This document shows positions 45,790-55,411 of a stretch of 64,000 bases of DNA, one piece after another. Position 1 is the stretch's first letter, and the number at the start of each line of letters is the position of its first letter. The DNA is from Methylococcales bacterium (GTDB taxonomy: Bacteria; Pseudomonadota; Gammaproteobacteria; Methylococcales; Methylomonadaceae): NCBI GenBank assembly GCA_026399095.1, contig JAPLRP010000039.1:22215-86214 (forward strand). The letters run 5' to 3'. The position numbers and the translations under genes are program-made. The notes under the pieces were generated by a model that made no database searches, was not told the DNA's origin, and saw only the letters and a list, made by a program, of their open reading frames with translations.

Positions 45790-46499
45790 GACGAACTGTT
45801 TTGGTGACAGGCGCTAGTTCTGGTATAGGTCGGGCTATTGCCCAACACTTATTGCAGCAAGGTCACATTGTCATTGGGATATCACGCGATTGCGGTAAAT
45901 TTACCCGGCAAATGGATAACTTTAGCTATGTACAACTCGACTTAAACCAGTTAAACGAATTGCCACAAAGAATCCAACAACTTCAACAAGCATTCCCGGA
46001 CATTGATGCTGTGGCTTTTTGCGCAGGGATAGGTCGTTTTGGCTCATTAGAAGAATTTTCTTATCTTCAAATTGAAGCCTTGATGAACCTCAACTTTACC
46101 AGTCAGGTTTATTTGACCAAGGCTTTATTACCCGCTTTAAAATCTAAAGCTAACAGTGACTTAATTTATATAGGCTCTGAGGCCGCCTTAAAAGGCAGTC
46201 GTAAAGGCTCGATTTATTGTGCCAGTAAATTTGCTTTAAGGGGATTTACTCAAGCGTTACGGGAAGAGTGCGGTAAAAGTAATGTTAGGGTTTGTTTGAT
46301 TAATCCCGGCATGGTCAAAACGGCTTTTTTTGAATCCTTAACTTTTGAGCCGGGTGATCATGATAGTAACAGCATTTCGTCGGAAGATGTGGCAACAGCG
46401 GTGTCCTATGTGTTGGAATCAAGATTCCAAATTGTTATAGATGAAATTAATCTAAGCCCTTTAAATAAAGTTATAAAATTTAAAAAGCCATCAAGTTAA
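45777..46499 (+). CDS. Short-chain dehydrogenase/reductase
   Basis: 240 residues, classical SDR: TGASSGIGRAI cofactor motif, AFCAGIGRFG where NNAG usually lies, the catalytic Ser in IYIGSEAALKG, YCASKFALRGF (Tyr-Lys pair) and NPGMVKTAFF. The substrate cannot be read. Its start lies inside the SPL-like gene (13-base overlap), so the two are translationally linked, an association worth noting since SPL action needs no dehydrogenase. Confidence 0.85.
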   Translation: MPIIRRTVLVTGASSGIGRAIAQHLLQQGHIVIGISRDCGKFTRQMDNFSYVQLDLNQLNELPQRIQQLQQAFPDIDAVAFCAGIGRFGSLEEFSYLQIEALMNLNFTSQVYLTKALLPALKSKANSDLIYIGSEAALKGSRKGSIYCASKFALRGFTQALREECGKSNVRVCLINPGMVKTAFFESLTFEPGDHDSNSISSEDVATAVSYVLESRFQIVIDEINLSPLNKVIKFKKPSS

Positions 46500-46635
46500 T
46501 AGTACCTTCAAATCACATGATAAAAGATATTGAGGCCAACATTGTTCGTGTTTAAATATTCTTTGTTGCAAAATCACGCAACACTCTCATTTGATCCTCA
46601 AAGCAACTTATTGATAATTTAAGCTTGGTGTAATT

Positions 46636-49053
46636 ATGAACAAAATTAAGGTAATGTCCGGTAAGAAATTATTTCTAATTGTATTTCTTTTTATTGCTGG
46701 CTGTTCATCGATTGCTTATAAGACCATAGATTATCAAAGCTTATACGGCCCTTCCGCACCCAAACAGCGCATAATGACAACAGAGGAACTTCTTCTCAGT
46801 CAACAACAGCATAAAGTCTCTTTTTATAAAGATGTAAAGCCAATATTGGACTCGCGCTGCGTGTCTTGTCACGGTTGTTACGATGCACCGTGCCAGTTAA
46901 AACTGGGGTCTATTGAAGGGTTGGATAGAGGAGCAACCAAACAACTCGTCTATGATTCTTCTCGACTAAAGGCTGCTAATCCAACCCGCCTTTTTATTGA
47001 TGCCACAAATACTGCAGCATGGAGAAAAAAAGACTTTTATCCCGTTTTAAATGAGCGCATTGATACTAAAGCAGCCAATCTGGACAATTCCATTTTAGCT
47101 AAATTAATTGATCTAAAACGCGTTAATCCACAACCAATAACAGGAAAACTTGGTACGGATTATAAGTTGGGACTGGATCACGATTTGCAATGTGCGACGG
47201 TAGAAGAATTCCCCAAATACGAAGATGAGCATCCCCAATGGGGGATGCCTTACGCCATGCCTGGTCTGCCTCTTAAAGAGGCAAATATTATTATGAAATG
47301 GCTGAAAGAAGGCGCGAAGGTTGAACCATTTCCTACCTTATCAAGCCAGTCAGTTAAAGCTGTTTCGCAATGGGAGGGTTATTTCAATGGTTCCTCGCTC
47401 AAACAGAAACTCGTATTTAGATATATTTACGAACACCTGTTTATTGGCCATCTTCATTTCAAAGGCCATCCTGATAATGAATTCTTTCAATTAGTACGAT
47501 CTAAAACTGCACCAGGAGAACCTATACAAGAAATAAATACAGTAAGGCCTTATGATGATCCCCGCACAGACCATTTTTATTATCGCTTACGCCCCATTAC
47601 CGAAACCATTGTTGATAAAACCCACTTTGTCTATGAATTGAGTAATCAGAAGATACAACGCTATGATGAGCTGTTTTTTAAATCTGACTATGAAGTAACA
47701 AAATTACCTTCGTATGAACCAGTAGTTGCAGCCAATCCCTTTAAAGCATTTTCTGAAATCCCCAATGAGTCCAAATACAGATTCTTGCTGGATGACGCTG
47801 AATATTTTGTAACTGGCTTTATAAAAGGCCCTGTCTGTCGGGGAGAAATTGCAACAGAAAGTATTAGAGATCAATTCTGGGTTGTTTTTATTCAACCAGG
47901 CAAATTCTATCCCAAAAAAGGCGCTGAGTTTATTGCTAATAACAATCAAATCTTAGGACTGCCTGGAGAAGAAGCAGATCAAATTGGTTTGTTTGGGTGG
48001 ACTAATTATGATGATTTTGGAAGGCAATATCTCAAAAATAAAGATGAGTTTATAGCTCAAGTATTACCTAAAGGACAAGGATTTGATTTAACTGACATTT
48101 GGGATGGAGAAGGTGAGAATAAAAACGCGGCACTTACTATTTTTAGGCATTTTGATAGCGCAACAGTGACCAACGGTTTTATTGGTAACACGCCATTAAC
48201 CGGATGGGTAATTGATTATCCAATTTTTGAGCGCCTGCATTATTTATTGGTAGCCGGTTTTAATATTTACGGAACGGCAGGGCATCAGGTAGCAAGCCGG
48301 ACCTATATGGACATACTACGCCAAGATGCAGAAGATAACTTTTTGCGCTTTATGCCCGCTATGCAAAGACAGACCATCTATAGTAATTGGTATAGCGGTT
48401 CGGTTAGTTGGCGTACAGCAACTCCACTATTTAGTATTGCTCATGAAACGCATGTTAAGTATCAAACTACAAATTACAAAAAGGAGTTTTTTGATCAGCT
48501 TAGGCAACGATTGGGTAAGGCTGCAGGCACTCTTGATAGTATTAATCGATGTGAGAAAAACACATGTACAACTGCAAATACAACGCCAATTCAACAACAA
48601 GTCGATACTGAAATGCGTAAGCTTGCAAAATTTAAAGGGCGAGAATTAAGCCTTTTACCAGAAATGTCACTATTACGGGTAAAAACAAATAACCCTGAGC
48701 AAGATTTGGTTTATACCTTATTAATAGACAAAGCCTATAGCAATATATCTAAAATGTTATCTGAAGGATCCCGTAGACTTCCTGATCACGATAAAATCAC
48801 CGTTTATCCCGGGTTTATGGGTAGTTACCCCAATTTTTTCTTTAGTGTAAAACAATCACAATTAGCTGAATTTATTAATGCCATTAGTCATGCAAAAACT
48901 GACATAGAATTAGATAATTTCTACAGCAAGTATGGTGTACGAAGAACTAATCCGGAAATTTGGCAGCAAGCCGATTGGTTTAATCAGCAACATAGTAAAT
49001 ACAGAGGACTAAGTGCTGGTTTATTGGATATGAGTCGCTATGGTAACTTATAG
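46636..49053 (+). CDS. cti: Fatty acid cis/trans isomerase
   Basis: 805 residues of the Cti family. The N-terminus has a lipobox-like IAGC (Cys23) or cleavable signal, then a c-type haem site CVSCH (Cys75, Cys78, His79) within FYKDVKPILDSRC, and MPYAMPGLPLKEANIIMKWL. Cti is a periplasmic haem enzyme that turns cis-unsaturated membrane phospholipid acyl chains into trans without new synthesis, stiffening the membrane under heat or solvent stress. Length fits Pseudomonas Cti. It stands alone with its own 136-base upstream gap. Confidence 0.92.
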   Translation: MNKIKVMSGKKLFLIVFLFIAGCSSIAYKTIDYQSLYGPSAPKQRIMTTEELLLSQQQHKVSFYKDVKPILDSRCVSCHGCYDAPCQLKLGSIEGLDRGATKQLVYDSSRLKAANPTRLFIDATNTAAWRKKDFYPVLNERIDTKAANLDNSILAKLIDLKRVNPQPITGKLGTDYKLGLDHDLQCATVEEFPKYEDEHPQWGMPYAMPGLPLKEANIIMKWLKEGAKVEPFPTLSSQSVKAVSQWEGYFNGSSLKQKLVFRYIYEHLFIGHLHFKGHPDNEFFQLVRSKTAPGEPIQEINTVRPYDDPRTDHFYYRLRPITETIVDKTHFVYELSNQKIQRYDELFFKSDYEVTKLPSYEPVVAANPFKAFSEIPNESKYRFLLDDAEYFVTGFIKGPVCRGEIATESIRDQFWVVFIQPGKFYPKKGAEFIANNNQILGLPGEEADQIGLFGWTNYDDFGRQYLKNKDEFIAQVLPKGQGFDLTDIWDGEGENKNAALTIFRHFDSATVTNGFIGNTPLTGWVIDYPIFERLHYLLVAGFNIYGTAGHQVASRTYMDILRQDAEDNFLRFMPAMQRQTIYSNWYSGSVSWRTATPLFSIAHETHVKYQTTNYKKEFFDQLRQRLGKAAGTLDSINRCEKNTCTTANTTPIQQQVDTEMRKLAKFKGRELSLLPEMSLLRVKTNNPEQDLVYTLLIDKAYSNISKMLSEGSRRLPDHDKITVYPGFMGSYPNFFFSVKQSQLAEFINAISHAKTDIELDNFYSKYGVRRTNPEIWQQADWFNQQHSKYRGLSAGLLDMSRYGNL

Positions 49054-49233
49054 ATTCTATATTTGTTTTTAACCTGAATGTGGCATAAACTTCAAGCCCT
49101 TTATATTCATGCTGTTAAGATTTTGGTTCATAGCTACTTTAGATTAGATTAGATTAGTAATACTATATCTTTCATAATCCTGCGAGTAGAATGAGTTGAC
49201 TAAAAATTAATTTCAACGAAAGGATAAATAATC

Positions 49234-49620
49234 ATGAAAAAAATAAATCTGGCCGCATTATTCTTGGGGTTAACTGCATTTGGATGCACCGTCTACGCTG
49301 ATGTTACCTTGCAGTCTAAAGAAGAAGTACAAGGCACATGGAAACTGCAAGCCACCAAAAATTCCTTATCAGATAAACAAGCGATTGATCGAGAAGATAC
49401 TTGGGTATTTAAAGATGGGAAAGTAACCATCCTACATATTCCTCGTGAAGGAAGTTATTACGACCAACCTCCAGTATCCTATGAAATAGAAGATGGTAAA
49501 TTAAAAATTGCTATTATAGGTAGTAGCAGATTTGATCTGTTTTCAGTTGTAGATAAAAATGATAATAGCATGACCCTAAAGGGTAAATATGGTGGCTATT
49601 ATTACTTTAACAAGAATTAA
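49234..49620 (+). CDS. Small secreted lipocalin-like protein
   Basis: 128 residues. A signal peptide (KINLAALFLGLTAFGCTVYA) includes FGC, so either lipidation at Cys18 or cleavage after YADV is possible. The mature part (VQGTWKLQATKNSLSD, DTWVFKDGKVTILH, YEIEDGKLKI, NDNSMTLKGKYGGYYYF) has the strand pattern of lipocalin-like beta-barrels. Substrate unknown. AAGGATAAA upstream is a good ribosome site. Confidence 0.75.
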   Translation: MKKINLAALFLGLTAFGCTVYADVTLQSKEEVQGTWKLQATKNSLSDKQAIDREDTWVFKDGKVTILHIPREGSYYDQPPVSYEIEDGKLKIAIIGSSRFDLFSVVDKNDNSMTLKGKYGGYYYFNKN

Positions 49621-49827
49621 TTAAGGCTAAAATTGATCCTGATTATTTCGTTTCAGGAAAGCAGCACTCACATCCAATCATCAAATATTTCATATCTAAT
49701 AGTCGGATATAGGACACTAAACATTTAAGTCAAGTCCTTTAAAATAAGTAGTTGAGAGTCTTTAAGAAAAAAATAGAATACCCGAATAAATTAAATCACC
49801 CCATATTGGGTTTTAGATATTTTAAAA

Positions 49828-50355
49828 ATGAAGTTAATTATGTTTAAAGCACTAAAGTTTAATCCTCGAATCTGGTTTTTATTAGGCTTCTTGGCTTGTA
49901 TCAGTTTACTGGGCATGGGGGCTTATTTCCAACTGGTTGATGGTTTGGAGCCTTGCCCTTTATGCATTTCACAGCGTCTGGCCATTCTTTTGACCGGGCT
50001 AGTTTTTTTAATTGCAGGACTGCATAATCCTGGGCAAACCGGAATAACACGATATGCTTTGCTGGGTACTTTTACCGCGCTTTTAGGTGCTTCCATTTCA
50101 ACAAGACATGTATGGTTGCAACATTTACCGCCGGATAAAGTACCTGAATGTGGTCCTGAACTAGCGTATATGTTTCAATACTTCCCTTTATTCGACACCC
50201 TTAAGTTAATGTTAAGTGGGACCGGAGACTGCGCCAAAGTAGATTGGACGTTACTAGGTTTTAGTATGCCGACCTGGACCCTGCTCGCTTTTTTAATGCT
50301 GGCAACATTGAGTTTTATGCAAATCTGGAATTATAAAAAAAGTGATGTCGATTAA
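49828..50355 (+). CDS. dsbB: Disulphide bond formation protein B
   Basis: A 175-residue inner-membrane quinone-linked oxidase that reoxidises DsbA. Four transmembrane helices; the first redox pair is Cys43-Cys46 in EPCPLCISQR and the second Cys108/Cys134 in PECGPELAYMF and GTGDCAKVDW, matching E. coli DsbB closely. A second in-frame ATG at 49840 is an alternative start. Cysteine-rich exported proteins in this window (GLG1-repeat lipoprotein, Cti) are plausible clients of the system. Confidence 0.93.
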   Translation: MKLIMFKALKFNPRIWFLLGFLACISLLGMGAYFQLVDGLEPCPLCISQRLAILLTGLVFLIAGLHNPGQTGITRYALLGTFTALLGASISTRHVWLQHLPPDKVPECGPELAYMFQYFPLFDTLKLMLSGTGDCAKVDWTLLGFSMPTWTLLAFLMLATLSFMQIWNYKKSDVD

Positions 50356-50799
50356 GTTTAATAGTTAAAGTTCTTTAACTCTGTTAAATGATCATAAACG
50401 CGTCACTTCCAAATATATTTATACACACCTTATGAGCTAAGAAAAAAAGCAAGATAAAAAACTGGATGGCGAGCATTTTCTTGTCAACGACTATTTTCCA
50501 AGCACTTGAAAATAAACAAAAAGTAATTTTTGCCTTAAAACTGTTCAAAATAACATAACTATAGTAAAAACCAATACTAAGGCTTCTTAAAAACAGGATA
50601 ATCACAGAGTTATCAACAGCTCTTGTGGGTAACTCAAATAGTTTAAGTGACATAGTCCGTTAGCAATAAGACCTAAATAATATTTTAATTTACATGGCTA
50701 AGTTGATTCTTAAGCATTAATTTTCCGCGTTACTATGCGGATGTTGATAGAAACGAATGTACCGATACAAAATCCAAGCCGAACAAGCAAAGACATAAT
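50356..50799. other. 444-base intergenic region before the Mks operon
   Basis: No gene is supported. A weak promoter can be proposed just before mksF: TTGATA (50744-50749), 16 bases, TACAAA (50766-50771), leaving about 25 bases of leader. The rest is AT-rich without strong hairpins. Base composition shifts visibly towards G+C once the operon begins. Confidence 0.5.
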
Positions 50800-52044
50800 A
50801 TGATTAAACCCCGCAGCCTGATCCGAGCACTTGAAAAACACTGGGATGCAATAGAGCGCATCGTGTTATTGGGTCGCGATCAAATTGCCTATGAACGTAA
50901 CGACATTCTGGCCTTAATGGCTAAAGTCTATGTTCACGAATCGACTGAACAGCATGTAGAGCGCTTGCAACAATTGGTTAACGCCGAATTGTTGGTTGAA
51001 ATGTCGCATAGCAACACCTTGCAGCTTAACGAAAATGTCCGTCAATTTGTCGGTAGTTTGTTGCATGAGCATGAATTGGGATTGTCGGATATTTTAAAAG
51101 CCCGGATTGTTGATATTAAAGCTGGTCTTGAGCAATTGCAGCAGGCCGTTCAGGAGAGGGATATGGCGGCATTGCAACGAGGCGCGGTGCGGATTGACAA
51201 TCAACTTCGGCAAATTTTACAACAACTCGACCAAGATACCCATGCCATTCAGGACATTGCTGAACGTGCCAAAGCCACTGACGAGAAGATGCCGTTGGCC
51301 AAGCGTTATCGTGAAGTGCTGGACGCATACGACCTTTATGTTCATCCGATGACCGAGTTAATGGATACCGGCGCGGGTGGGAGTTTTTATCCGCTGCTCG
51401 AAGAAGCTGAAAAAGTTTTGGAAGCGCTGGCTCAGCAATTACTGGTTCAAGGCGGTTTATACAGTCATCAGCGATTATTGCGACAAATAGGCTTTAGGGT
51501 TAAGGAGTTACGGAAAAACGGACTGCTCGCTTTGAAACAATGCACCAACACGTTGATGCCGCTACGGGAAGAGTTGCGTCGACATAACCGGTTAAGCGCC
51601 GCGATTGGGCAATTACTGGGTGAGGTGCGTAAAAAAGGTTTGCGCAGAACTTTTTCGCAACAGAGTTTGCCGATTTGGCGTAAAGAACGCACGGTATCGG
51701 TTGCCATCGGGCCGGAATTGTTGACGTTAATGGAGCAAGTGCGGCATTATCAACCTAAAGCCATTGATTTTCCGGAGTTGACCGCTGAAGACACCCACAT
51801 TGAGCTGGAGCAGGTGGATGAAGATGCCATTCGCGAACACCTGTATCAGAGTTTGCCGTTAACGGATTTGATGCACTGGTTAACCGACCATTACGGTCAT
51901 TATCAGGACATCACCTTGTTAAGGCTTTATCACACGTTTATTCGTTTGGCGGATGTCTTCGCCATTCCCGACCCCAAAGAAACGCGCATTGCTCTCAAGC
52001 AGGTCGCGATTCGTTTACACAGCCATACATTGACGTCTTTATGA
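50800..52044 (+). CDS. mksF: MksF / JetA-type kleisin subunit
   Basis: 414 largely helical residues. It is the first of four coupled genes whose order and sizes match mksF-mksE-mksB-mksG. Helical, charged segments (VYVHESTEQHVERLQQLVNAEL, LLEEAEKVLEALAQQLLVQGG) fit a kleisin with winged-helix ends that bridges the SMC heads. In Wadjet systems this role is played by JetA. Sequence alone gives only moderate support; the operon context carries the call. It overlaps mksE by four bases (ATGA). Confidence 0.8.
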   Translation: MIKPRSLIRALEKHWDAIERIVLLGRDQIAYERNDILALMAKVYVHESTEQHVERLQQLVNAELLVEMSHSNTLQLNENVRQFVGSLLHEHELGLSDILKARIVDIKAGLEQLQQAVQERDMAALQRGAVRIDNQLRQILQQLDQDTHAIQDIAERAKATDEKMPLAKRYREVLDAYDLYVHPMTELMDTGAGGSFYPLLEEAEKVLEALAQQLLVQGGLYSHQRLLRQIGFRVKELRKNGLLALKQCTNTLMPLREELRRHNRLSAAIGQLLGEVRKKGLRRTFSQQSLPIWRKERTVSVAIGPELLTLMEQVRHYQPKAIDFPELTAEDTHIELEQVDEDAIREHLYQSLPLTDLMHWLTDHYGHYQDITLLRLYHTFIRLADVFAIPDPKETRIALKQVAIRLHSHTLTSL

Positions 52045-52607
52045 CCCTTATTTTAACCCAACTTACCCAGCTACAGCCGCTCTTTAAACTATTAAGTTCC
52101 GGGACGCATTTAAACCGTTTTCAGGACACTGAGCTTTGGGTGGAGCTGGAAAATCAGCAAAGCCATTATCAGGATTTGTTTGCCGCGTTAGGTTTTGTAT
52201 TGGTAGTGGATGGGCGCGGTTTTGCTTATTTTAAAACCGATCAAGGCAGTTCTTATACCGGCAAGTTGACTCGTCGACTGGCTTTGCTGTTGATGTTGCT
52301 GTTTGAATATCAAGCCGATCAAGGTTTGCATTTATTCCAGTTTCAGCAGTGGCGGCTTGATACGGCGTTGCTTGAAAAACTGTGGCAGCAATATCATGCC
52401 ATCCTGGAAGCCGAAGAAATGAACAGTCCGCAGATGTTAACAGAAATTTTGGACAGTGCGGCCCGCGTCGGTTTTTTGGTGTTTGAAGACCAAGCCTATC
52501 GCCTGTTGACCGCCGTGCATCGTTACCTGGATTTGTTTGAGGAATTGGCGCAAGCCGAGCGACCTGATCAGCTTCAGGTGGAAAACGCTGAGGAGGCATT
52601 GTTTTGA
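52041..52607 (+). CDS. mksE: MksE / JetB-type KITE subunit
   Basis: 188 residues, small and acidic with winged-helix-like segments (LTRRLALLLMLLFEYQADQG, EILDSAARVGFLVF). Position between the putative kleisin and the SMC-like ATPase, plus its size, identify it as the KITE dimer subunit (MksE, JetB). Four-base overlaps on both sides imply coupled translation. No catalytic residues are expected. Confidence 0.8.
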   Translation: MTLILTQLTQLQPLFKLLSSGTHLNRFQDTELWVELENQQSHYQDLFAALGFVLVVDGRGFAYFKTDQGSSYTGKLTRRLALLLMLLFEYQADQGLHLFQFQQWRLDTALLEKLWQQYHAILEAEEMNSPQMLTEILDSAARVGFLVFEDQAYRLLTAVHRYLDLFEELAQAERPDQLQVENAEEALF

Positions 52608-55411
52608 GCCTGATACAGTACGGCTTTCAAAAGTTGGTGTTATTAAACAGCGCCGGATACAGCCGCGCCGAATTGCCGCTGGATGATTCAGTATCTATTA
52701 TCGCCCCAAATAATACCGGCAAAACCAGTTTGATTAATGCCTTGCAGTTTCTGCTTATCCTTAATAAACAGCACATGGAATTTGGGGCGCACAGCTTTGA
52801 AAATACCCGGCGCTTTTATTTTCCGGACAACAGTGCTTATATTCTACTGGAAGTGTTGTTGCCGTCAGGCATGGCGGTGATTGGTTGTGTCGGCAAGGGC
52901 TTAAGCCATGATTATGAATACTTTGCTTATCAAGGCAGTCTTGATCTTGATGATTATCGGTTGGATGATGGCAAGCTGGTTACACAACCCCAATTAATCG
53001 GCCGTCTGTTTGAGTGCGGCAAGCCGGCCAAAATATATCCACAAGCCGAGTTACGCGCCTTGTTGTACGGCAATCGTCAAAAACAACGTTCGGATGATCC
53101 CGATTTTACTATTTTCCCACTGGAATTTACCTCCCAAGCGGCAACTTATCAACGCATTCTTACCCGAACCTTGCGTCTGGATCGTTTGGACAGCAAGGAA
53201 GTAAAAAACTATTTGCTGGAAATTTTTAAAAACGATTTGCAAGATCGCCGTGTTGATTTTAAAAGTGAATGGGATAAGTCTTTTGCTGATGTCAACTACG
53301 ACAAATCCCAGTATGACGCGGTTTTTCGCAATCAGACGCTCATTGCCGACATGGAAGACAATCAGCAAACCCGCAGAACTTTACGCGGCAAGATTACTCT
53401 GTGGCGACCTGTAATTGAGCAAGGCTTGTATGAGTGGGAAGCTTATTACAACAATACGTTTGAACAACTGACTCAGCAGCTTAAGGGGTTGGTTGTGGAT
53501 ATTCAAGCGCTGGAAAATCGCCAGAAAGCCGTTTATAAAGACCAAGCTGAAACGGATAACCTTTTAAAAGGCCAGCAAAAAATAGAACAGCATTGCCAGG
53601 AACTCACGTTGCGTTTTGAATTTGTTAGCGATTTGCTGCAATTGCAAAACCAACGGCAAAGCTTGCAGGAACAGCGCGACGAACGAGTTAGGGTGATTAA
53701 AAATGCCGAGCAGCAACAATCGCCTGAGTCGATCAAACGCAACCTTGTAAAAGTTGGTAAAGAACACGCGGATTTGCAACGCCAGTTAGCCAGTCTGAAT
53801 AATAATTTATATCTACAGCTGCAAAAACTGCTCCCAACAGATAGTTTTGAGCTGTTAACCCGATTGCTGGCAAAGTCGGTTTTAAGTTTACCGGCCACTG
53901 AAAATAGTGCGGTTAAACTTGATAACGCCGTTGCTTTTCAGTCGTTTGCCGCACAACTTGAAAATAACTTGTCGGCCAACCGTTTGGAACTGCCTGGCTT
54001 GTCACTGGATTTGTCAGCGTTGGAAGCCAACCTGACGCTGAAAACCGCACAAGAACTGGAAACGGAAATCAGCGATTGCAAGCGTCAGTTGGTCGAATTG
54101 CAAAATCTGTTACAAACCGTGGAAACATTGGCCGAAAAAAAGCGCCAGCAACAGGAATTGGAGCGGCAAATCGAGGTATTGGATGCCGATATAACCGACT
54201 ACAAAGAATTGCTGTTGATGCAGGCCAATGGAGCAGAACGGTTGCAAATCCTGGCGGAGGTGCTGCAAAAATTGGAAGCGCTTAAACGGGAAGAGTTAAC
54301 GCTAACCGACCAGAAAAGCAGTATCTCCCAACAGCAGGATGATAATAAAATCACACAGAAAGAGCTGCAAAGTCAGCATCAACGCATTAATAATGCCCGT
54401 CATCAGCGTTTGGATCAACATCCGCCGTTTACTTATTTGGAGCAACTGCCCTTTTTGCCGTGTATGGAAATGGCTAAATTGGCAATGCCTGTCTTGGCTG
54501 ACCGTATTGAAAGTTATAACCGCGATTGCCAAAAACTGAATACGCTTGACGATAACCTTAACCGGCAATTGATGGATTTGCATCGGGACGGCTTGAATAA
54601 GTTTCAAACACAGGATTCCACCGAACAAGAGCTCGATGCGTTGTTTGCCTATACGGTAAACTTAAGTCAAGAGCAAGCGGCCATTGAACGCAAGGCGCGT
54701 TCTGCAGTGGTACAGATTGCAGCTATTTTGCGGGATTTGCGGGACAGCCTGGAAACGCTGAAACGGCGGATGCGCGAGTTTAACAACAAAATCAATCGCC
54801 GCCAGCTTTCCGATCTGAAGGTGTTTAAAATAGAACCCCGAGAAGAAGAAGCCTTGGTAAAAGCGATACAAACTTTGATTTCCACGTCTGAACAGGTTGA
54901 ATCGGGCAATTCTTTTGATTTGTTCGACCACAATGCGGTGCTGGATGATAAAGAACTCAATCATGCCAAGGATACGTTAATCAAGGAAGGTGAGGCGCGA
55001 GGAGGTCTGCGGGTTGAACATTTATTCCGGCTGGTTTTTATTATCGCCAAAGAAAATCAAACCCCTGCTGAATTTGAAGACATCGACAGCGCCGCCTCCA
55101 ACGGCACCGTGCTGATGGCAAAACTGATTACCGGTTTGGCCATGCTCAATCAAATGCAAGACCCGCGTAAAACCATAAAAACCGCGTGTTATCTGGATGA
55201 AGCAGCGTCCTTGGATCAACACAATCAGCGCAATTTGATAGAAATAGCGGCAGAATTTGGTTTTACATTGATTTTTGCTTCACCCGAACCACAAATTACT
55301 GCGCGGTATTGTGTGCCTATTGGTACGACCAACGGCAAAAATCATATCAGCCGGCTGAATTGGCAGATCTTGGAACCTATCAATAATGCTGATCTCAAGC
55401 CATTACCATGA
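52604..55411 (+). CDS. mksB: MksB / JetC-type SMC-like ATPase
   Basis: 935 residues with the head-coil-hinge-coil-head plan of a short SMC protein. Walker A is APNNTGKTSLINALQF (Lys40); two long coiled-coil arms cover roughly 240-390 and 480-760 around a small hinge; Walker B is ACYLDEAASLD (Asp865, Glu866), followed by FGFTLIFASPEP. The start is TTG 52604 overlapping the mksE stop. Related JetC/MksB motors extrude DNA loops and detect small circular plasmids. Composition is richer in G+C than neighbouring housekeeping genes. Confidence 0.9.
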   Translation: MSLIQYGFQKLVLLNSAGYSRAELPLDDSVSIIAPNNTGKTSLINALQFLLILNKQHMEFGAHSFENTRRFYFPDNSAYILLEVLLPSGMAVIGCVGKGLSHDYEYFAYQGSLDLDDYRLDDGKLVTQPQLIGRLFECGKPAKIYPQAELRALLYGNRQKQRSDDPDFTIFPLEFTSQAATYQRILTRTLRLDRLDSKEVKNYLLEIFKNDLQDRRVDFKSEWDKSFADVNYDKSQYDAVFRNQTLIADMEDNQQTRRTLRGKITLWRPVIEQGLYEWEAYYNNTFEQLTQQLKGLVVDIQALENRQKAVYKDQAETDNLLKGQQKIEQHCQELTLRFEFVSDLLQLQNQRQSLQEQRDERVRVIKNAEQQQSPESIKRNLVKVGKEHADLQRQLASLNNNLYLQLQKLLPTDSFELLTRLLAKSVLSLPATENSAVKLDNAVAFQSFAAQLENNLSANRLELPGLSLDLSALEANLTLKTAQELETEISDCKRQLVELQNLLQTVETLAEKKRQQQELERQIEVLDADITDYKELLLMQANGAERLQILAEVLQKLEALKREELTLTDQKSSISQQQDDNKITQKELQSQHQRINNARHQRLDQHPPFTYLEQLPFLPCMEMAKLAMPVLADRIESYNRDCQKLNTLDDNLNRQLMDLHRDGLNKFQTQDSTEQELDALFAYTVNLSQEQAAIERKARSAVVQIAAILRDLRDSLETLKRRMREFNNKINRRQLSDLKVFKIEPREEEALVKAIQTLISTSEQVESGNSFDLFDHNAVLDDKELNHAKDTLIKEGEARGGLRVEHLFRLVFIIAKENQTPAEFEDIDSAASNGTVLMAKLITGLAMLNQMQDPRKTIKTACYLDEAASLDQHNQRNLIEIAAEFGFTLIFASPEPQITARYCVPIGTTNGKNHISRLNWQILEPINNADLKPLP

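Noticed and set aside
49140..49157. Short AGATT/ATTAG tandem repeat upstream of the lipocalin-like gene
   Set aside because: Only about three copies in AT-rich sequence, too short to call a meaningful array.
50608..50618. DnaA-box-like TTATCAACA
   Set aside because: A single nine-base site with one mismatch is expected by chance; no cluster of boxes, no dnaA/dnaN neighbours and no AT-rich unwinding element were recognised.
50384..50653. Hydrophobic 89-codon minus-strand ORF between dsbB and mksF
   Set aside because: No ribosome site, AT-rich sequence alone explains its Phe/Ile/Leu content, and no family resemblance was seen.
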